Made by a program: the position numbers and the translations under genes. A stretch of DNA of 64,000 nucleotides from Ruminococcus sp. (GTDB taxonomy: Bacteria > Bacillota > Clostridia > Oscillospirales > Ruminococcaceae), in the NCBI GenBank assembly GCA_029062165.1, contig JAIDQQ010000015.1, positions 1-64,000 on the forward strand, in the 5' to 3' direction. The notes under the pieces were generated by a model. That model was given only the letters and a program-made list of their open reading frames with translations. It was not told the origin of the DNA and did not search any database. Of the stretch, positions 51,462 to 60,502 are shown one piece after another (the first letter of the stretch is position 1; each line of letters starts with the position of its first letter).

Positions 51462-51647
51462 ATGCAGAAAATGCTGATAGTAAGTAGTCTATATAACGAA
51501 TATGGAAATTTATTAGGAGGCAATGGATTAGATAAGTTAAATAAATATCTCGCTGAAGGTTGGAAAGTTGTTAATATGAAGGAATCTGGAACAATTGATA
51601 AAGCCGACTATGTTTTACACGTATGTTACGTAGTGATTGAAAAATAA
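51462..51647 (+). CDS. Small DUF4177-like protein
   Basis: 61 aa. The pattern LNKYLAEGWKVVNMKESG followed by ADYVLHVCYVVIEK resembles DUF4177-type small proteins (a beta hairpin after a GW motif). The strong RBS AAGGAGGTGAT and position 14 nt after mutS2 suggest it is the last gene of that operon. The function is unknown. Confidence 0.65.
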   Translation: MQKMLIVSSLYNEYGNLLGGNGLDKLNKYLAEGWKVVNMKESGTIDKADYVLHVCYVVIEK

Positions 51648-51673
51648 ATCCGAAAAAATTTTCATATTAACCC

Positions 51674-51702
51674 TTGACAAATTTAATAAAATATGATAGA
51701 AT
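51674..51702 (+). promoter_or_regulatory. Promoter of the polyamine operon
   Basis: TTGACA and TAGAAT are separated by 17 nt, about 300 nt before speD, giving a long leader. Confidence 0.8.
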
Positions 51703-51708
51703 GATACA

Positions 51709-51977
51709 AATTGCAGAAGAAGCTTCGGTTTCATGTACCGCCATTCTGTTGACGGTGAGGCAAGATTTTTTAACCGGCAATGTAAAATTGCCTTATTGAT
51801 TCGGCTTTGTGCCAATAAATTTTTATAAGTTTTCATCAGCTTGTGAAAGGTCAATAAGAGTAGTAAAAGGTAATCTTTGCTTATATAGACTCTGAAACCA
51901 ATATGAAGTTATAATGCATAATTATATGTATTTTCATGCACGTACCGGTTGATGAAACCTGTATGTGCATTTTATTT
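51709..51977 (+). ncRNA. Structured leader RNA of the polyamine operon with terminator-like end
   Basis: About 270 nt lie between the promoter and the speD RBS. An 8-bp long-range stem (CTTATTGA at 51792-51799 with TCAATAAG at 51851-51858) encloses GGC/GCC (51803-51813) and TTTCA/TGAAA hairpins. GGCAAT/ATTGCC (51776-51792) lies just outside it. At the end, ATGCACGTACC..GGTT pairs with AACCTGTATGTGCAT (51936-51970) before TTTTATTTT, like an intrinsic terminator. An alternative hairpin, ATGCATA/TATGTAT, lies directly before it. No known riboswitch consensus was recognised, so this is a candidate cis-regulator. It could also be a stand-alone small RNA. Confidence 0.6.
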
Positions 51978-52003
51978 TATGTTATAACTTTATGAGGTGA
52001 AAT

Positions 52004-52783
52004 ATGGAAAATAAATTAAAACTTTACGGATTCAATAACCTTACGAAGTCATTGAGTTTCAATATATACGATGTATGTTACGCCAAGACACCTAAGGCAC
52101 AACTCGACTATATAGCATATATCGACAAGGCATATAATTCCGAACGCATAACAGAAATAATGACCACTCTTACTACAATGATTGGTGCAAAAGTCCTAAG
52201 TATTTCCCGACAGGATTACGACCCACAAGGAGCATCGGCAACATTTCTTATTGCAGACGATACTATGATACCGGCTGGCAGTGAGACTATAGCACATCTC
52301 GATAAAAGCCATGTGACAGTACATACCTATCCGGAGTACCACCCCGATACGAATATAGCAACTTTCCGAGTAGATATAGATGTTGCGACTTGCGGAAAAA
52401 TAACACCACTCACCGCCCTCGACTATCTGGTAAACAGTTTTGATTCCGATATAATAACAATGGATTACAGGGTCAGAGGCTTTACACGTAACGTCACCGG
52501 TCAGAAACTCTTCATAGACCATGATATAACATCTATACAGGATTATATCAATGACGAGATACTCGAAAGATACGACGCTGTTGACATTAATGTATATCAG
52601 GCAAATATGTTTCATACGAAGATGTTGATAAAGGAAATAGAATTACAGAACTACTTGTTTAATACAGATGTTCGGGAACTCTCACCACGTAACCGGTTGG
52701 CGATAACAAACAGTCTCCGGCGAGAGATGATAGAAATTTTCAGCGGAAGGAATGTTTTTGAAAATGGGACTTTCACAGATTAA
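52004..52783 (+). CDS. speD: S-adenosylmethionine decarboxylase (SpeD, E. coli type)
   Basis: 259 aa, the length of the long bacterial SpeD class. [13 protein letters not shown] contains the Lys-Ser cleavage site that creates the pyruvoyl cofactor, and [16 protein letters not shown] follows as in the E. coli enzyme. It makes decarboxylated SAM, the aminopropyl donor for SpeE. It is the first gene of the operon, with RBS GAGGTGA, and its 3' end overlaps speA by about 20 bp. Confidence 0.93.
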   Translation: MENKLKLYGFNNLTKSLSFNIYDVCYAKTPKAQLDYIAYIDKAYNSERITEIMTTLTTMIGAKVLSISRQDYDPQGASATFLIADDTMIPAGSETIAHLDKSHVTVHTYPEYHPDTNIATFRVDIDVATCGKITPLTALDYLVNSFDSDIITMDYRVRGFTRNVTGQKLFIDHDITSIQDYINDEILERYDAVDINVYQANMFHTKMLIKEIELQNYLFNTDVRELSPRNRLAITNSLRREMIEIFSGRNVFENGTFTD

Positions 52784-54209
52784 CGCACCTATATACGAGG
52801 CTTTAAGAAGATTCCGTCGTATGCGTGTAGTACCTTTTGACGTACCTGGACATAAAAGAGGTAGGGGCAATATGGAACTCACGGAATTTTTAGGCGAGGA
52901 CTGTATGAGTGTCGACGTAAATTCAATGAAACCGCTTGACAATCTGTGTCATCCTGTATCAGTAATAAAAGATGCGGAATATCTTGCCAGTGAGGCTTTC
53001 GGAGCGGAAAATGTTTTCTTCATGGTAGGTGGTACTACTTCAGCGGTACAAAGTATGATAATGTACGCCTGTAAGAGTGGTGATAAGATAATCATGCCAC
53101 GGAACGTCCACCGGAGTGCGATAAATGCCCTTATTCTGTGTGACGCCGTACCAGTATATGTCAATCCGGAAGTCAATAAACAACTCGGAATAGCACTCGG
53201 AATGTCGGTGAAGCAGGTAGAAAAAGCTATTGAAGAAAATCCCGACGCTAAAGCCATACTAGTGAATAATCCAACATATTACGGAATATGTTCAGACCTT
53301 AAGAAAATAACTGAAATCGCACACGCACATGGTATGCTTGTACTCGTCGACGAAGCACACGGAACACATTTCTATTTTGGTGAGGATTTCCCGATAACCG
53401 CCATGCAATCCGGTGCGGATATGGCGTCAGTGAGTATGCATAAATCAGGCGGAAGCCTTACACAGAGTTCGTTTCTGCTTATGGGAAAGAATATAAATTC
53501 CGATTATATGCGACAGATTATAAACCTTACACAGACAACAAGTGCATCATATTTACTGCTGTCAAGCCTTGATATTTCACGTAAAAGACTTGCATTAAGC
53601 GGACGTGAAATTTTTGCGGAAACGGTCAGTATGGCGGAATATGCACGTTCTGAAATAAATTCTATAGGCGGATATTATGCCTATTCAAGAGAATTAATAA
53701 ACGGCGATAGTATATATGATTTTGACGTTTCAAAACTTTCGGTATATACCTTGCCTATCGGACTTGCCGGAATAGAAGTATATGACCTGCTCCGAGATGA
53801 GTACGATATACAGATAGAATTTGGTGATATAGGTAATATTTTAGCATATATTTCCGTCGGTGATAGAAAACGTGATATAGAACGTCTTATAAGTGCTATG
53901 TCGGAAATAAAAAGACGTTTCGGGAAATCGGGAGCAGGTATGTTGACACAGGAGTATATAACCCCTATAGTAGCGGAAACTCCACGAAAGGCGTTTTATG
54001 CAGATAAGATGTCATTACCGCTTGAGAAGTCCGCCGGTCATGTATGTAGTGAATTTGTAATGTGCTATCCCCCTGGAATACCGATACTTGCCCCTGGTGA
54101 ACTGATTACGGAAGAAATCATAGAATACATAAAATACGCAAAAGATAAAGGCTGTTCCATGACCGGCACGGAAGACATTAACATTGAATATCTGAATGTC
54201 ATAATATAG
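52764..54209 (+). CDS. speA: Arginine decarboxylase (Orn/Lys/Arg decarboxylase family)
   Basis: 481 aa. It resembles the compact Bacillus SpeA, a fold type I PLP decarboxylase without the wing domain. It starts with APIYEALRR and [20 protein letters not shown] binds [16 protein letters not shown] carries the Schiff-base lysine, and [11 protein letters not shown] is the C-terminal signature. With SpeB nearby, agmatine is the expected product. Two start codons are possible: 52752 is too close to GGAAGG, and 52764 is preferred with a spacing of 13 nt. Lysine or ornithine as substrate cannot be excluded. Confidence 0.87.
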   Translation: MGLSQINAPIYEALRRFRRMRVVPFDVPGHKRGRGNMELTEFLGEDCMSVDVNSMKPLDNLCHPVSVIKDAEYLASEAFGAENVFFMVGGTTSAVQSMIMYACKSGDKIIMPRNVHRSAINALILCDAVPVYVNPEVNKQLGIALGMSVKQVEKAIEENPDAKAILVNNPTYYGICSDLKKITEIAHAHGMLVLVDEAHGTHFYFGEDFPITAMQSGADMASVSMHKSGGSLTQSSFLLMGKNINSDYMRQIINLTQTTSASYLLLSSLDISRKRLALSGREIFAETVSMAEYARSEINSIGGYYAYSRELINGDSIYDFDVSKLSVYTLPIGLAGIEVYDLLRDEYDIQIEFGDIGNILAYISVGDRKRDIERLISAMSEIKRRFGKSGAGMLTQEYITPIVAETPRKAFYADKMSLPLEKSAGHVCSEFVMCYPPGIPILAPGELITEEIIEYIKYAKDKGCSMTGTEDINIEYLNVII

Positions 54210-54219
54210 GGGGATTTTT

Positions 54220-54714
54220 ATGAAAAAACTGAAAGTTATGTCATATATTTATATAATATTGTTGCCGTATCTTGTAATGATGAGTATATATTTTGTTTTA
54301 TTGAAATCTGTTACATTATCGCTTGTATGTATAATATTATTGTGTATAGCCGGAATTTTTGCGTGTATTTCAAGTAACGTTTCCGCACTGGCAGACAAAA
54401 ACGACATCAGACCGGCAATTATGAATATTGTCACGAAAATATGTTATATACCTGTTTACGTTATTTGCAGATATTTTTTTCTGGGTATGCTGAATCCTTT
54501 TCTTGTGATGGTAAGCGTGATACCTTTTGCAATAGGTATATGTACTATTTGTTTTTCGGGTTTCTGTAATATAGGAGTATGTGTAAATCTTTTCCGTAAG
54601 AGCAGGTGTAAACTCGTTACGGCAGTGATATTGTGTCTTATGGGATTTGTTTACGGACTTGACATTATAGGCGGAGTGATACAGATAATATCTTGCAGAA
54701 AGAAAGGTAACTGA
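54220..54714 (+). CDS. Uncharacterised membrane protein
   Basis: 164 aa with four or five hydrophobic segments, a Lys-rich N-terminus and a short Cys/Lys-rich C-terminal end. No transporter motif is seen. It lies 10 nt after speA and 1 nt before the next membrane protein gene, so it is part of the operon. A role in polyamine movement is possible by position only. Its base composition seems more AT-rich than the enzyme genes around it. Confidence 0.65.
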   Translation: MKKLKVMSYIYIILLPYLVMMSIYFVLLKSVTLSLVCIILLCIAGIFACISSNVSALADKNDIRPAIMNIVTKICYIPVYVICRYFFLGMLNPFLVMVSVIPFAIGICTICFSGFCNIGVCVNLFRKSRCKLVTAVILCLMGFVYGLDIIGGVIQIISCRKKGN

Positions 54715-54715
54715 T

Positions 54716-55138
54716 ATGATAAAATCATCAGTTTACTTTATTTTACTTATTTTGCTTGATATTGTTTCAATAGTTATTGCGGAAGGAAGTATTATAGAAG
54801 TCATCGGAATTGTTGCGTATTTTGTATTTCTGTTGCCGGTTGTACTTAATGTGATTTCAGTAAGAAAGTATAAGAAAGTTTTTCAGAAAATAATATTATC
54901 CTTTATGGTTTTTGTTTATATTATTACGGGAATGATTTCTATGATACATTTTGGCAGTCGTAAGATTTACAGTCAGGAAAAAGACGGTCATTATATCTAT
55001 ACAACATATGAAATCAATCCCGGAGCTATGGGACATATTTCATATATAGACAATGTTTATTATAGTCTGATTGATACTGACGGTTTTTTCAGTGTGCGTA
55101 TTGTGAAAAGTACGAGACATCACAGATACATAGGATAA
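54716..55138 (+). CDS. Uncharacterised membrane protein
   Basis: 140 aa. Three hydrophobic helices cover about residues 4-85, followed by a soluble tail with many Tyr, His and Arg residues (HYIYTTYEINPG ... STRHHRYIG). No family is recognised. It directly follows the previous membrane protein gene and probably has a related role. The RBS is weak (AAAGGTAA). Confidence 0.6.
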   Translation: MIKSSVYFILLILLDIVSIVIAEGSIIEVIGIVAYFVFLLPVVLNVISVRKYKKVFQKIILSFMVFVYIITGMISMIHFGSRKIYSQEKDGHYIYTTYEINPGAMGHISYIDNVYYSLIDTDGFFSVRIVKSTRHHRYIG

Positions 55139-55153
55139 AATATTACAAGGAGT

Positions 55154-55615
55154 TTGTTTATGGTGGTTAAGGTTAAGAAAACCGGAAATCCGAAAATAAT
55201 AGGAATTGTTTTTGTAATTTGTTCCGTAATTTTTATTCTCATAGGAATGAAAACACATTATGATTTCAGAGGGCTTGAAAAAAGATGTACGGAATCTGTA
55301 ACGGCGGAAGTAGTCGAAAATATAGTAGTAAAGTCAAGAACCAAATCGAAACATAGTTCCAATATTTCCATTACTTACAAACCGGTTTTTGATTTTGACT
55401 ATAACGGAACATCTTACAGGGTAGAAAGTAACGTATCAAGTAAACCGGCACTTTTTGAAGTCGGCGAAAAAACGGAAATAAAAGTCAATCCGGAAGTTCC
55501 GGAAGAAATTTACGTACCTGCCGATAAGACCGCTAAATATATAGGTATAATATTTGCTACGGCGGGAACAGTTTTCCTTATTGCCGGAATACTGGTAATA
55601 TTGAAAGTACACTGA
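55154..55615 (+). CDS. DUF3592-type membrane protein
   Basis: 153 aa. TM1 (IIGIVFVICSVIFILIG), an exposed beta domain (VTAEVVENIVVKS ... YKPVFDFDYNGTSYRVES ... VGEKTEIKVNPEVPEEIY) and a final TM (about 130-150) match the DUF3592 layout. DUF3592 proteins are of unknown function and occur near toxin/immunity loci in many bacteria. RBS AAGGAG. Confidence 0.75.
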   Translation: MFMVVKVKKTGNPKIIGIVFVICSVIFILIGMKTHYDFRGLEKRCTESVTAEVVENIVVKSRTKSKHSSNISITYKPVFDFDYNGTSYRVESNVSSKPALFEVGEKTEIKVNPEVPEEIYVPADKTAKYIGIIFATAGTVFLIAGILVILKVH

Positions 55616-55633
55616 TATATTGGAGGTATGAGA

Positions 55634-56503
55634 ATGGAGGAAAAAATAATTTCCGTAAAAACAGAAAAATTAGGAGAACTTCACGGTCGTGACTGTATAT
55701 ATATTGATACAGTAACTCAGGACGATACGGACAATCTTATTTTTGGTGGCGAAATAAACGGACGGCTTACTGAAAAATTAAAGACAGACGATTTTATTAC
55801 ATACAGACTTACTTTTCACAGGGTTCTGACGTACTTTGTATGTGAACTTGATACTTACGAAAATATCGATAATTCGGCACATCTTGATTATAGCAGTTTC
55901 AATATTGTTGATGATAGTAAATGGCTTGAAAGTCTTCCGGTACGCAGTGACTTTGATAAATCTTTATACAGACATTATCAGGTTTTTACATACGATTTTG
56001 TGTACAATATTATTGCCGTGGATTTTAATTTTTCCGTCAGAAATCTTTATAATATCCGTAAAGCAGAGCAGGAAGATTTACAAGTTATCACGGATATAGT
56101 CCACAGAACGATAAAAAATATATATCCTAAGTATTACCCACAAGGTGCGGTTGAATTTTTTCTTGAATATCATAATGAAAACGCTGTCAGTCAGGATATA
56201 GCGGATAACAACGTTTATATCATTGAAGACAATAACGAAATTATCGGAACAGTCACCATAAACGACAATGAAATAAATCGTCTGTATGTACTTCCGGAGT
56301 ATCAGGGAAAAGGTTATGGCGGATTTTTGCTTGAATATGCTGAAAAAATTGTTTTAAAAAATTATACTGAAATAATTTTGTACTCATCATTTCCGGCGAA
56401 AGCAATGTATCTGAAAAGGGGATATAAAGAGTACAGATATGAAGTACTCGATACAAAAAACGGTGATTTTCTGTGTTGCGATATAATGAAAAAGAAATTA
56501 TAA
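55634..56503 (+). CDS. GNAT acetyltransferase fused to an N-terminal domain of unknown function
   Basis: 289 aa. Residues 1 to about 135 form an uncharacterised beta-rich domain (KLGELHGRDCIYID, DFITYRLTFHRVLTYFV). The C-terminal part is GNAT: IRKAEQEDLQVITDIVHRTI, then INRLYVLPEYQGKGYGGFLLEYA with the Q/RxxGxG acetyl-CoA loop, and YLKRGYKEY. Given the operon, acetylation of a polyamine such as spermidine is a testable idea, but the substrate is not visible. The ATG at 55634 is preferred; GGAGG lies 7 nt upstream. Confidence 0.75.
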   Translation: MEEKIISVKTEKLGELHGRDCIYIDTVTQDDTDNLIFGGEINGRLTEKLKTDDFITYRLTFHRVLTYFVCELDTYENIDNSAHLDYSSFNIVDDSKWLESLPVRSDFDKSLYRHYQVFTYDFVYNIIAVDFNFSVRNLYNIRKAEQEDLQVITDIVHRTIKNIYPKYYPQGAVEFFLEYHNENAVSQDIADNNVYIIEDNNEIIGTVTINDNEINRLYVLPEYQGKGYGGFLLEYAEKIVLKNYTEIILYSSFPAKAMYLKRGYKEYRYEVLDTKNGDFLCCDIMKKKL

Positions 56504-56519
56504 AAGAAAGGATTTTTTT

Positions 56520-57371
56520 ATGGAACTTTGGTTTACTGAAAAGCATACACCGGAAGTTAAATTTTCTATAAAAGTAGACAGACAGTTATACAGCGGTAAG
56601 AGTGAATTTCAGCGGATAGATATATTCGATTCAAAGGAGTTCGGACGGTTTCTTACTCTTGACGGTTATATGATGCTCACGGAAAAGGACGAGTTCATAT
56701 ATCATGAAATGATAACACACGTACCTATGGCGATACACCCGAATCCGAAAAATATTCTCGTAATCGGAGCAGGTGACGGCGGTGTAATACGTGAACTTAC
56801 AAATTATAACTGCGTCGAGAATATAGACCTCGTGGAAATTGACGAGCTTGTTGTTGAGGTAAGTAAGAAGTATCTTCCTACAACAGCGTGCCGTTTCGAC
56901 GATAAAAGGGTACATATTTTCTATGAGGACGGCGTTAAATACATACGTCGGTGCGAAAATAAGTATGATGTCATAATAGTCGATTCTACTGACCCTTTCG
57001 GAGTAGGTGAGGGACTTTTTACTAAAGAATTTTACGGTAGCTGTTATAAGGCACTACACGATGACGGTATCATGGTAAATCAGCATGAAAGTCCTTTCTA
57101 TGACGAAGATGCTATAGCTATGCAGAGGTCACATAAACGTATAACCGGTAGTTTTCCGATAAGCAAGGTATATCAGGCACATATACCTACTTATCCGTCG
57201 GGACACTGGTTGTTTGGATTTGCCTCAAAGAAGTATCACCCAGTCCGAGACCTGAATCAATCCGCATGGAATCTGTTAGGAATCAGAACACGATACTATA
57301 ATACAAGACTTCATGCCGGAGCGTTTGCATTACCTAATTATGTAGAGGAGTTGTTAAAAGATGTTGAATAA
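56520..57371 (+). CDS. speE: Spermidine synthase / polyamine aminopropyltransferase
   Basis: 283 aa. GAGDGGVIRELTNY is the dcSAM-binding loop, DLVEIDELVVEVSKKYLP the next acidic strand, and DVIIVDSTDPFGVGEGLFTKEFY holds the catalytic Asp and the YFG-like gate region. It transfers an aminopropyl group from decarboxylated SAM to putrescine or, in agmatine-based pathways, to agmatine. speB overlaps its end by 11 bp, which ties it to agmatine chemistry. Confidence 0.93.
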   Translation: MELWFTEKHTPEVKFSIKVDRQLYSGKSEFQRIDIFDSKEFGRFLTLDGYMMLTEKDEFIYHEMITHVPMAIHPNPKNILVIGAGDGGVIRELTNYNCVENIDLVEIDELVVEVSKKYLPTTACRFDDKRVHIFYEDGVKYIRRCENKYDVIIVDSTDPFGVGEGLFTKEFYGSCYKALHDDGIMVNQHESPFYDEDAIAMQRSHKRITGSFPISKVYQAHIPTYPSGHWLFGFASKKYHPVRDLNQSAWNLLGIRTRYYNTRLHAGAFALPNYVEELLKDVE

Positions 57372-58218
57372 AAATATACATACGTTCATAGCGTGTGACA
57401 GCGAATACAAAAACGCCGGAATAGTACTTTTCGGAGCAGGTTACGACGGTACAACGAGTTTCAGAGCCGGTACGAGATTTGCACCGTCGGCAATAAGAAA
57501 CGAAAGTTTCGGGATTGAAACATATAGTCCGTATCAGGACAGGGATATGACTGACTACTTTTATTTTGACAGCGGAGATTTGGAATTACCTTTCGGAAAT
57601 CCGGAGCAGGTACTCGACGATATAAAAGAACGTTCCGGAATAATACTCGCTGACGGAAAAATACCATTCATGATAGGTGGAGAACATCTTGTTACACTCG
57701 GACAGGTAAGGGCGGTAAGCGAAAAATATAAAGATTTATATATAATTCACTTCGACGCTCATGCCGATTTGAGAGACGATTATTTAGGTCAGAAACTTTC
57801 GCACGCCTGTGTAATCAGGAGATGTCACGAGATTGTCGGGGACGGTCATATATATCAGTTCGGAATCCGTAGCGGTGACAGGGAAGAATTTAAATTCGCT
57901 GAAAATCATACTGAAATGCACCGGTTTAATTTCGACGGTCTCGAAAAAACGGTTGAAAATCTCAAAGGGAAATCAGTTTATCTTACTGTAGATTTGGACG
58001 TTTTAGACCCGTCTGTATTTTGCGGTACAGGTACGCCAGAAGCAGAGGGCGTTACATTCGGGGAACTCCGTAAGGCATTAACTCTTGTATGCTGTGAACT
58101 GAATATAGTTGGTTGCGATGTCAATGAACTAAGTCCACCTTATGACCAGTCGGGAGTATCAACGGCGGTTGCGTGTAAGATTATAAGGGAAATGCTTTTA
58201 GCAATAGTAAAAGGATAA
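57361..58218 (+). CDS. speB: Agmatinase / aminopropylagmatine ureohydrolase
   Basis: 285 aa ureohydrolase. Manganese-ligand motifs are GGEHL, HFDAHADLRDDY and DLDVLDPSVF. It removes urea from agmatine to give putrescine, or from N1-aminopropylagmatine to give spermidine. The sequence does not choose between these substrates. It is translationally coupled to speE. Confidence 0.9.
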   Translation: MLNKNIHTFIACDSEYKNAGIVLFGAGYDGTTSFRAGTRFAPSAIRNESFGIETYSPYQDRDMTDYFYFDSGDLELPFGNPEQVLDDIKERSGIILADGKIPFMIGGEHLVTLGQVRAVSEKYKDLYIIHFDAHADLRDDYLGQKLSHACVIRRCHEIVGDGHIYQFGIRSGDREEFKFAENHTEMHRFNFDGLEKTVENLKGKSVYLTVDLDVLDPSVFCGTGTPEAEGVTFGELRKALTLVCCELNIVGCDVNELSPPYDQSGVSTAVACKIIREMLLAIVKG

Positions 58219-58219
58219 A

Positions 58220-58783
58220 ATGACTATGCAACATGATATAAATTTAAATATTCATTATACTATACCTGATGCATTATGGTTAAAAGTATATAATGTATTC
58301 AGTAATATGCCTTACTGGAATGATAAAGAAAATTATTGGACTGGTGAGGATATAGAGTTATGGTATTCTGTTGAACCAAGCGGAATACAGATAGCAGGTA
58401 CAATGCCGGAAGACATCTGGAATAAGTGGTTTGATACTCTTAAAAAAGAGTTGACAAAAGCACTCGGCTATGAAATCGGAGAACCGGAGGACGGTTTCAG
58501 ATTCAAGTTCTGGAAACCTGACGAAAAAAAGTATTCAGCTATTAAAAGTATTGATAATGAATGCATTATTTTTAATGACCATTCAATGTTTCAATGGGAA
58601 GATTTTGACACCATAGAGCGTAATATTTCTGCTGAACCGCCTTGTTATATATTTAAATCTGAATATATAGAACTCCGCATATATTTTGACGGAGTTTCAA
58701 AGAGAAGTAACAGACAGAATTTTAATAATTTCAATGAAAAAATAAAATCTCTTGGATTAAAAAATTTATATATAAAGGAGTAA
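58220..58783 (+). CDS. Hypothetical protein, 187 aa
   Basis: I do not recognise it. It is a soluble alpha/beta protein rich in Trp and Tyr (YWNDKENYWTGEDIELWYS), ending in a Lys-rich helix. Its composition and AT-rich codons recall immunity-type proteins. It lies 1 nt after speB and 7 nt before the dehydrogenase gene, so it is co-transcribed with the polyamine enzymes. No catalytic motif was found. Confidence 0.65.
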   Translation: MTMQHDINLNIHYTIPDALWLKVYNVFSNMPYWNDKENYWTGEDIELWYSVEPSGIQIAGTMPEDIWNKWFDTLKKELTKALGYEIGEPEDGFRFKFWKPDEKKYSAIKSIDNECIIFNDHSMFQWEDFDTIERNISAEPPCYIFKSEYIELRIYFDGVSKRSNRQNFNNFNEKIKSLGLKNLYIKE

Positions 58784-58790
58784 TAAAAAA

Positions 58791-59993
58791 ATGGGAAAAT
58801 GTATGATAATAGGTTGCGGAGGCGTTGCCTCTGTAGCGATTCACAAGTGCTGTCAGAACAGCGGTATATTCGAGGGGATAATGATTGCGAGCCGTACAAA
58901 ATCGAAATGCGACGCACTTAGGGATAAACTCCAGCCGACCACAAAGACGGTTATCGAGACAGCACAGGTAAACGCTGATAACGTCGACGAACTCGTGACA
59001 CTTATAAACTCGTATAAGCCCGATGTCGTACTTAATCTTGCACTGCCGTATCAGGATTTAACTATCATGGATGCCTGTCTTGCTACTAAGACACATTATG
59101 TCGATACCGCAAACTATGAACCTCTTGACACTGCAAAATTTGAATACAAATGGCAGTGGGCGTATCGTGAAAAATTCGAGCAGGCAGGAATTACAGCACT
59201 ACTCGGAAGCGGTTTCGACCCTGGAGTTACCGGAGTATTTTCGGCATACGCTATGAAACACGAATTTGACGAGATAAATTATATAGATATTCTCGACTGC
59301 AACGGCGGTGACCATGGTTATCCTTTTGCGACAAATTTCAATCCGGAAATAAATATCCGAGAGGTATCGGCAAAAGGAAGCTATATCGAGAATGGTGAGT
59401 GGGTAGAAACCGAACCTATGGAGATTAAACGTGTATATAATTTCAAGGGAGTAGGCGAAAAAGATATGTACCTGCTCCACCATGAAGAACTCGAATCCCT
59501 TGCACTTAATATCAAGGGTATAAAGAGAATACGTTTCTTTATGACTTTCGGACAAAGTTACTTGACACACCTGAAATGTCTTGAAAACGTAGGCATGACA
59601 TCTATAGAGCCGATTATGTACGAAGGTAGGGAGATAGTACCGTTACAGTTTCTGAAAGCCGTACTCCCAGACCCTGCCACACTCGGTGCAAGAACGGTAG
59701 GCAAGACAAATATAGGTTGTATATTCCGAGGTAAGAAAGACGGTAAGGACAAGACATACTATCTGTATAACATCTGTGACCATCAGGAGTGTTATAGGGA
59801 AGTAGGTTCGCAGGCGATATCGTATACTACAGGCGTACCGGCTATGATAGGTGCAATGATGATTATGACAGGTCAATGGAACAGAGCAGGTGTATACAAT
59901 ATAGAGGAGTTTGACCCCGACCCGTTCATGCAGGCACTCAATGAGTGGGGTTTACCGTGGGAAGAAGATTTCAACCCTACACTTGTTGACTAA
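58791..59993 (+). CDS. Carboxynorspermidine-type dehydrogenase (saccharopine dehydrogenase family)
   Basis: 400 aa. The N-terminal Rossmann loop is MIIGCGGVASVAIHKCC, and VLNLALPYQDLTIMDACLATKTHYVDTAN is typical of the CANSDH/Lys1-like group. It would condense an amine (putrescine, diaminopropane or agmatine) with aspartate semialdehyde, using NADPH, to give the carboxy-aminopropyl product. The matching decarboxylase is encoded at 62793. Strong RBS AAGGAG. The 3' end overlaps the next gene (TAATG). Confidence 0.9.
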   Translation: MGKCMIIGCGGVASVAIHKCCQNSGIFEGIMIASRTKSKCDALRDKLQPTTKTVIETAQVNADNVDELVTLINSYKPDVVLNLALPYQDLTIMDACLATKTHYVDTANYEPLDTAKFEYKWQWAYREKFEQAGITALLGSGFDPGVTGVFSAYAMKHEFDEINYIDILDCNGGDHGYPFATNFNPEINIREVSAKGSYIENGEWVETEPMEIKRVYNFKGVGEKDMYLLHHEELESLALNIKGIKRIRFFMTFGQSYLTHLKCLENVGMTSIEPIMYEGREIVPLQFLKAVLPDPATLGARTVGKTNIGCIFRGKKDGKDKTYYLYNICDHQECYREVGSQAISYTTGVPAMIGAMMIMTGQWNRAGVYNIEEFDPDPFMQALNEWGLPWEEDFNPTLVD

Positions 59994-60502
59994 TGATTAT
60001 AGGTAATCCATATTATTTTGCAGTAATTTTTGACGTTGTGGAGTGCTGGAACGTCGACAAGACTTTTCAGAATGGAATATTATTTCTTGCGATTAATGCT
60101 GAAATTTTCCCGAAAGAAATACAGTCGGCGACACTCTCTTGCGAGTTTTCTGAGCTGACAGATTCTCTTAAAAATATTCCCATTGACGAAAAAATATTCA
60201 GTATGCCAGTTAAAAAGGCTTACAGTGAAATATATAACAAAGTTTTTCCGGAAGACTGGGATATTAATAATGACTATAGTTATATGATTTCAACGTCCTC
60301 ATTTTCGGATAACGATTATCTGGTGTTTGCGGTAAGTAACGGCGAAAAAATCCGTATACTTGCCGGAAAACCGGATTACTGCAAAGAAGAATCCATACAC
60401 ATTTTAGAGGGTGCGGAAATTACTGAAACATTTGTTGATATATCAGAAATGAATGATATTATAACGAAACTATCTGATATTGATATAAAGGAGGTGTTAT
60501 AA
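59993..60502 (+). CDS. Imm42-like (immunity-type) protein
   Basis: 169 aa. The start MIIGNPYYFAVIFDVVECWN and the following NGILFLAINAEIFP recall the Imm42 family of immunity proteins, which are usually encoded next to polymorphic toxins. No toxin gene is seen in the window. The assignment is from memory of the family pattern and is moderate. It overlaps both neighbours by single bases (TAATG junctions), so it is firmly inside the operon. Confidence 0.55.
   Translation: MIIGNPYYFAVIFDVVECWNVDKTFQNGILFLAINAEIFPKEIQSATLSCEFSELTDSLKNIPIDEKIFSMPVKKAYSEIYNKVFPEDWDINNDYSYMISTSSFSDNDYLVFAVSNGEKIRILAGKPDYCKEESIHILEGAEITETFVDISEMNDIITKLSDIDIKEVL

Noticed and set aside
51615-51854. Minus-strand 79-aa ORF over the polyamine leader
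   Set aside because: No RBS or recognisable protein. It overlaps the promoter and structured leader and looks like a chance ORF.
51709-51977. Known riboswitch or housekeeping RNA (SAM, T-box, yybP, 6S, SRP, tmRNA)
   Set aside because: None of the conserved cores I know from these classes could be found by eye. A covariance search is needed for a firm exclusion.
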